This document shows, one piece after another, positions 63,601 through 64,000 of a DNA stretch of 64,000 nt. Position 1 is the first letter of the stretch; each line of letters opens with the position of its first letter. The notes under the pieces were generated by a model. It was not told where the DNA came from and made no database searches. It saw only the letters and a program-made list of their open reading frames with translations. The position numbers and the translations under genes were made by a program. The stretch comes from Ignavibacteria bacterium (lineage in GTDB: Bacteria > Bacteroidota > Ignavibacteria > Ignavibacteriales > Ignavibacteriaceae), in assembly GCA_030693705.1 (NCBI GenBank), contig JAUYAB010000075.1, positions 1 to 64,000 of the forward strand, given 5' to 3'.

Positions 63601-64000
63601 TTACAGCTATTTCGTCTGTTAATGATACTCCGCTTAAAATATATGTGTTTACATTACCTACGTCAACTGAATTTGAAAATGTATACCCCGTCGGATCGCC
63701 CCAATAAATTTTATACCCTGCTACATCTGCTTCTTGGTTTGAGGACCACATTAAACGTACGCCGCCTGAAGCAATTGTTTTTTTAATATTATCCGGAGGT
63801 GATATTGGTGCAATAGTATCCAATTGAGTAAGAAACGGTGAATAGTTTACGATACTCTTCGTTGGATCATCAAACCAATCATAAATTTGGGTGCCAATTG
63901 AATCAATATTTGTAGTTCCCCAATAATTACTGACAGAGTTAACGTTTCCTCCCCCTTGTGGAACATTATTATAAAAACTAGTGATATTTTCATTGGAAAT
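51668..64000 (-). CDS. Giant T9SS-secreted mosaic surface protein (5' end outside window)
   Basis: At least 4110 residues are visible and the frame stays open to the window edge; the in-frame TTG at 63823 is not the true start. The visible N-terminus ends a beta-helix (NYWGTTN, VNYSPFLTQ). Then follow an Fn3-like domain (about 63535-63790), FISUMP domains at about 62650-63240, 59085-59660, 58212-58785 and 56000-56580, a seven-bladed Reg_prop-type propeller (61470-62365, blades like GNKWIGT...GLAKFDG), an Fn3 domain (60895-61170), and a right-handed beta-helix (59950-60900). Seventeen Ig-like Kre9/KNH-type repeats (SPNGGENWKVG...ITW) are spread among them. Three ASPM/HYDIN-like domains (52985-53920) and a T9SS type A tail (51668-51950) finish it. 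An in-frame repeat insertion lies at about 57645-57835. It is probably a secreted or surface-bound adhesin-like protein; no enzyme domain is certain. Confidence 0.88.
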   Translation of the reverse strand: MSNENITSFYNNVPQGGGNVNSVSNYWGTTNIDSIGTQIYDWFDDPTKSIVNYSPFLTQLDTIAPISPPDNIKKTIASGGVRLMWSSNQEADVAGYKIYWGDPTGYTFSNSVDVGNVNTYILSGVSLTDEIAVTAYDGSRDGNDDMYDGNESWFSQNAAIPSISLSSPNGSENWLVGSTKNISWSSENIINVKLEYTTNSGTNWSTIIASTPASSGSYAWTIPNSESINCKVKISDADNAATSDQSDNVFTIIGADGLLYGGKIYHTVKIGTQTWLKENLDIGTMIQGTISQTSNGIVEKYCYNNNTVNCDIYGGLYQWGEAMTYLVTPGVRGICPVGWHIPTNAEFQELTIAVGNDGNALKEVGQGMEVGAGTNSSGFSALLGGSHSGVIDYDAFYEIGLITNIWSSSENNSAGAYVFSLLYNDNRIWVFLSSKEQEKAGYNIRCLKNDTPAASLQLTSPNGSETWQAASTQNITWTSTGVTNVKLEYTTDKGTSWTNVIASTPASSGSYAWTIPNTPSTQCKVRATNVDNAALFDVSDTTFTISDGNWVVYNITNSSLPHNSIKSIAVDNAGVKWIGTENGLAKFDGTNWTVYATANSGLPYNYVSAIAIDGAGNKWIGTFSRYLAKYDGVNWTVYDTNDWGLPIGAIQALAIDASGNKWIGTSEGLAKFDGTTGTIYTPSNSGLPYKAVQSIAIDEQGNKWIGTLDSGLVKFDGTNWTVYKTANSQIPNNQVHAIAISRYGNKWLGTTGGFAKYDGFTWNVYDRSADYLDNWVFATAIDNSGNKWTGSLGGVGVFDGTNWTSYRTTNSGLPDSRINTVAIDVSGNKWFGTNAGGVAVLKAGTTIDKTLSLITPNGSESWQANASKNISWSSTNVSNIKLEYSTNSGTNWTTIIASTSAGSGSYAWTVPNTSATTCRVRISDASNNDLTDKSDNVFSIVKIVTSPQSLAATAGNKQVTLKWNKNSETDLRVYRIYGGTSSNPSTKIDSVNYTDTTKTITNLINGTTYYYRITAVDSTGNQSGFSNEVSATPAPKTYTVKTDGLGNFTSIQSAINTAGSGDTIVVYSGTYYENINFIGKDIILRSASGALNTNINGNQAGSCVRFISGETSTAVIDGFTITNGSGTNVSGVQRFGGGIYCYNGSNPTIKNCIITGNSAAAGSGGGIECWYASATIENCIIKNNSNHGIANSFGNGVLVINCLIYGNYGNDNGGGINTAGGSSPTIINSTIVKNDSYHQTNSGIYAISGGTVINSIVRDNTGIDATIAQGTTSVTYSNIDGGFTGTGNIDVDPLFVDGSNNNYHLSGTSPCIGAATSTNAPSKDIEGNPRPNPSGSNPDMGAYENALANPSSLITLTRPNGGENFVAGTVDTIKWTSTNVTNVKLEYTSNSGTSWSTIITSTPATSGKYAWLIPTISSINCKARISDVTNSLLADTSDNIFSINYVNGYDSITYGGKIYHTVKIGNQTWLKENLDIGTMIQGTANPGNNGTIEKYCYNNDPNNCATYGGLYQGNEAMAYNTASGAQGICPTGWHLPTKEEYDTLVSTANGNGNALKAVGQGEGKPGAGTNTSGFSALFAGNRWYSDGQFYNVTFYNYFWSSTSNDATTAYGLTLSCDNNGTTIYSDLKTNGFSVRCIKDESQTASIQLTSPNGGESFIAGTIDTIKWTSINVTNVKLEYTTNSGTNWSTIIVSTPAIGGSYAWLIPTLSSTNCKARISDVTNSLLADTSDNIFSINYVNGYDSITYGGKVYHTVKIGNQTWLKENLDIGMMIQGTASPSNNGTLEKYCYDNNPANCDTYGGLYYWNEAMAYSNNPGAQGICPTGWHVPTIAEYDTLSVTVDRDGNRLKAVGQGTGTGIGTNTSGFSALLAGHRDGNGGFASLGDGTFFWSSTEPNAPSAYAIYFWYDGSSIGMRDFNKEIGFSIRCLKDENPTAFIQLTSPNGSETWQAGSTQNITWTSTGVTNVKLEYTTNSGADWATIIASIPASGGSYAWTIPNTPSTQCKVKISDVDNASVFDTSGIFTITAPVQKITVTSPNGGERWKGNSSQQITWGVGVGKLAVGSSQSAILSRQSAVGKGQKVSGQESMDSDETNGLSGKLKVKSGKLNLNSGDQELSTTNSIENVRIDYSTNNGVNWTTVANGVSAAQNNYNWLVPKVNSQNCKVRVVAETDTTIVDTSDAAFEIYSPQIAVTSPNGGEDWYIGTVHDITWTQSNCDTVKISYSTNQGTGWIPIAEKVATAGSYSWTIPSTVSLLCKVKISDKADSSFADSSNAYFTVAYAPPVHVVLSSPNGGENWKVGEVHNITWINTNVDTVKIELTTNNGTSWTTIKDSVKASLGTFAWTIPNTPSTQCKIRISDFKNSAIGDTSNAVFTIELVVQKSITVTSPNGGENWKVGEVDTIKWTNTNVETVKIEVTKNDGSSWTTIKDSVKSSMGIHAWVIPNTPSAQCRVKISDVTSSSFADTSDNVFSISYESGYDSIIYSGKTYHIVKIGTQTWLKENLDIGTMVLGDQNQANNETIEKYCYDNKPANCDTYGGLYQWDEAMKYVLTENAQGICPAGWHIPTEADYTKLSTAVSSNSNVLKAIGQGTGSGTGTNTSGFSALFGGYRFPDDGKFYNAGQATYFTSSTQYNTTDANLIRLSSIDNVILPLQHVKQRGFSVRCLKDESATASIQLTVPNGGENWKVGEVDTIKWTSTNVDSIKIELTTNNGSNWTTMKDSLNASTGKFAWTIPNTPSTQCKIRLMDFRNSAIGDTSNAVFTIELVVQKSIAVTSPNGGENWKVGSAQNITWTSINVSKFKIEYKINNSGSWIQVGYASASPYSWNIPNTISSQSKVRISDSTNTAISDSSDAVFTIFKPTITVVYPNGGEELQVGSNINISWQCSNVQNVAVEYSITNKRTWNTISASVTASNQSLSWTVPDAISDSCFIRIKDVSDTTIADTSNAKFKIIVASPASLTLTSPIGNEMWRMGTKHFIAWTKNKVTTVKIEFSTNDGSSWSVLTTSAIADSGKYEWTVPNSASAVCRIRISDAANSQLTSVSPQPFEIYYAEIVVTAPNGSEEWMVSETRAITWTSIGVGKVKIELTTDNGANWIVQKDSTAASMGTVTWVVPNLPSINCKIRVRDIFDLSVGDTSDQVFTIKGLPKIQVLSPKAGDTWEAGTTKAITWYRENIDQVKIELSTNSGGDWMNIASSVQASDQSYNWDVQNYLSQNCLVKISDVANPSFSDTSGVFSIVAKVKPVVLTPNGGEKLTLGEAFDITWKLGSGKLVAPKVSLHKSIKIKGTNDALEIGATSNIRILLSTDDGVSWATINNQIAVDSGKYTWTVSGEPSDKCFIKIVDINDASNFDLSDSAFVILDNKFPDILVSTNVLDFETVYKDSTIGKEFTITNTGTADLQIQSLSFYQTSSAYKVTTFNQTIKPDSTRNVSISFKPTEIASYADTLYIYHNAAGSPAKVTLTGSGIEVPKPVIKIAVTSVTFDTTYIGSNNQKTITIINEGTADLFVTNISANKPVFSTTETTFTVGAGLQHLLALNFAPTSDSGYSGTLTIQHNAVSSPSTLSLAGKGKKHVPNIILSSKEINFGVITVYTHVDVNLTINNSGTADLIVTNINSSNNRFAINLTNFTVQPNESKEVTLTFTPINASQYTGTLTISHNAGSGVTTVPMAGAGYPVDVIVTRTISFGDISLSGNYRMVGLPGDSTLPVKSTIPSGAQKTDWNAFYDNGVISANQSDYLKEYDGSAKFTFKPGNGFWIISKNGLTVSANVKPVPLAADSTYSIPLQANWNIISNPFEKSTSWTKIKQLNGLTTHPLYKWNGQSYDQVSEITTYEGFYFYNTAGLSSLKIPYDANGTLRKFFKAKEDFQLGERGFTISCVEGGVQRSSVYAGFNSKSSNDVDDYDYFMPPADFGEVSVVLQNDSLSTNYKKLLVEQRKEIGEGTQFDFTARNSSTQQVQITVNGIEFFPESETYLLDKLYNKFTNLKEKSVFTLPQQMGKRSYALLVGSQSFIQERKAAIIPTEYLLYQNFPNPFNPATTIAFGLPKESNVTLTLYNMLGEVILKNELGSKVSGYHELLLDLSSKTSGVYFYAIQANALDGSKNFREVKKMMLLK
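57645..57835. repeat. Repeat-derived insertion inside the giant gene
   Basis: Within the seventh Ig-like repeat, between ITWGVGV and IENVRIDYST, lie about 60 residues not found in the other repeats. They are encoded by three kinds of simple text: CTTTCCACTTTTCACTTTCA-type, TGTCCATTGACTCCTGACCA-type, and GCCGACTGCCGACTG-type words. The last is the reverse complement of the intergenic cluster at 18128-18240. The frame is kept. Confidence 0.75.

Noticed and set aside
53043-63786. Many plus-strand open frames over the giant gene
   Set aside because: They mirror the repeated Ig and FISUMP codons on the other strand and repeat with them; none has a recognisable family or start signal.
51668-63823. 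The giant gene taken as complete from the start at 63823
   Set aside because: That codon is TTG in an open frame that continues to the window edge with typical beta-helix text, and no signal peptide follows it.

Overview
The window looks like a chromosomal segment from an AT-rich, Gram-negative member of the Bacteroidota/Chlorobiota/Ignavibacteriota assemblage, most likely an Ignavibacteria-type organism. The reasons are: C-terminal type IX secretion (T9SS) sorting domains of the QNYPNPFNP type on two secreted proteins; a FISUMP-containing giant surface protein; lipoprotein N-acyltransferase, outer-membrane and LemA/TPM genes; an NrfHA nitrite-ammonifying module; and real Shine-Dalgarno sequences ahead of several genes (for example AGGAGGA before 27702), which argues against a typical Bacteroidia. 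The assignment is inference; no 16S or other marker RNA is present.

Layout. 1-860: the 3' part of a group II intron without a reverse transcriptase, then a striking array of fifteen 21-bp repeats. 0.9-11.6 kb: housekeeping genes (TrmH-family methyltransferase, rlmN, acyl-CoA dehydrogenase, a YidD-like gene with two TPR-like membrane proteins, an ACT-domain gene and DUF711, lemA/TPM, ferredoxin, dCMP deaminase), with a hicBA module and a PIN-toxin relic between them. 11.8-19.4 kb: Sel1-repeat protein, metallo-hydrolase, Rieske protein, queG, trxB, a RelBE-like module, ECF sigma and anti-sigma factor, with REPIN-like hairpin elements in the gaps. 19.6-32.4 kb: tightly packed genes era, a DMT transporter, acylphosphatase, ispF, DedA, lnt, Uma2, threonine aldolase, Bro-N, thioesterase, 3'-5' exonuclease, purL and YihY.

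33.6-39.0 kb is a respiratory module. An Rrf2-type Fe-S regulator with a perfect palindrome in its promoter is followed by YwiC-like, NapH-like ferredoxin membrane protein, methyltransferase, nrfH and nrfA, closed by a terminator. 39.2-49.9 kb is a signalling island: three histidine kinases (two of them large multi-PAS proteins), a NarL-type regulator and two stand-alone receiver proteins. 50.0-64.0 kb, on the minus strand, is cell-surface material: a small T9SS cargo protein, the decayed tail of another, and a giant T9SS protein of at least 4110 visible residues that runs off the window. The giant is built from 17 Ig-like repeats, four FISUMP domains, a seven-bladed Reg_prop-type propeller, beta-helix regions and three ASPM/HYDIN-like domains.

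The most unusual thread is small repeat elements. Low-complexity repeat families that lie between genes also occur in frame inside genes: next to the catalytic Cys of lnt, and as about 190 bp inside an Ig domain of the giant protein. Short GC-rich palindromes sit nested inside these repeats. Together with the REPIN-like hairpins, the heptad array and the toxin-antitoxin relics, they suggest an active turnover of small non-autonomous elements. No tRNA, rRNA or CRISPR was recognised.
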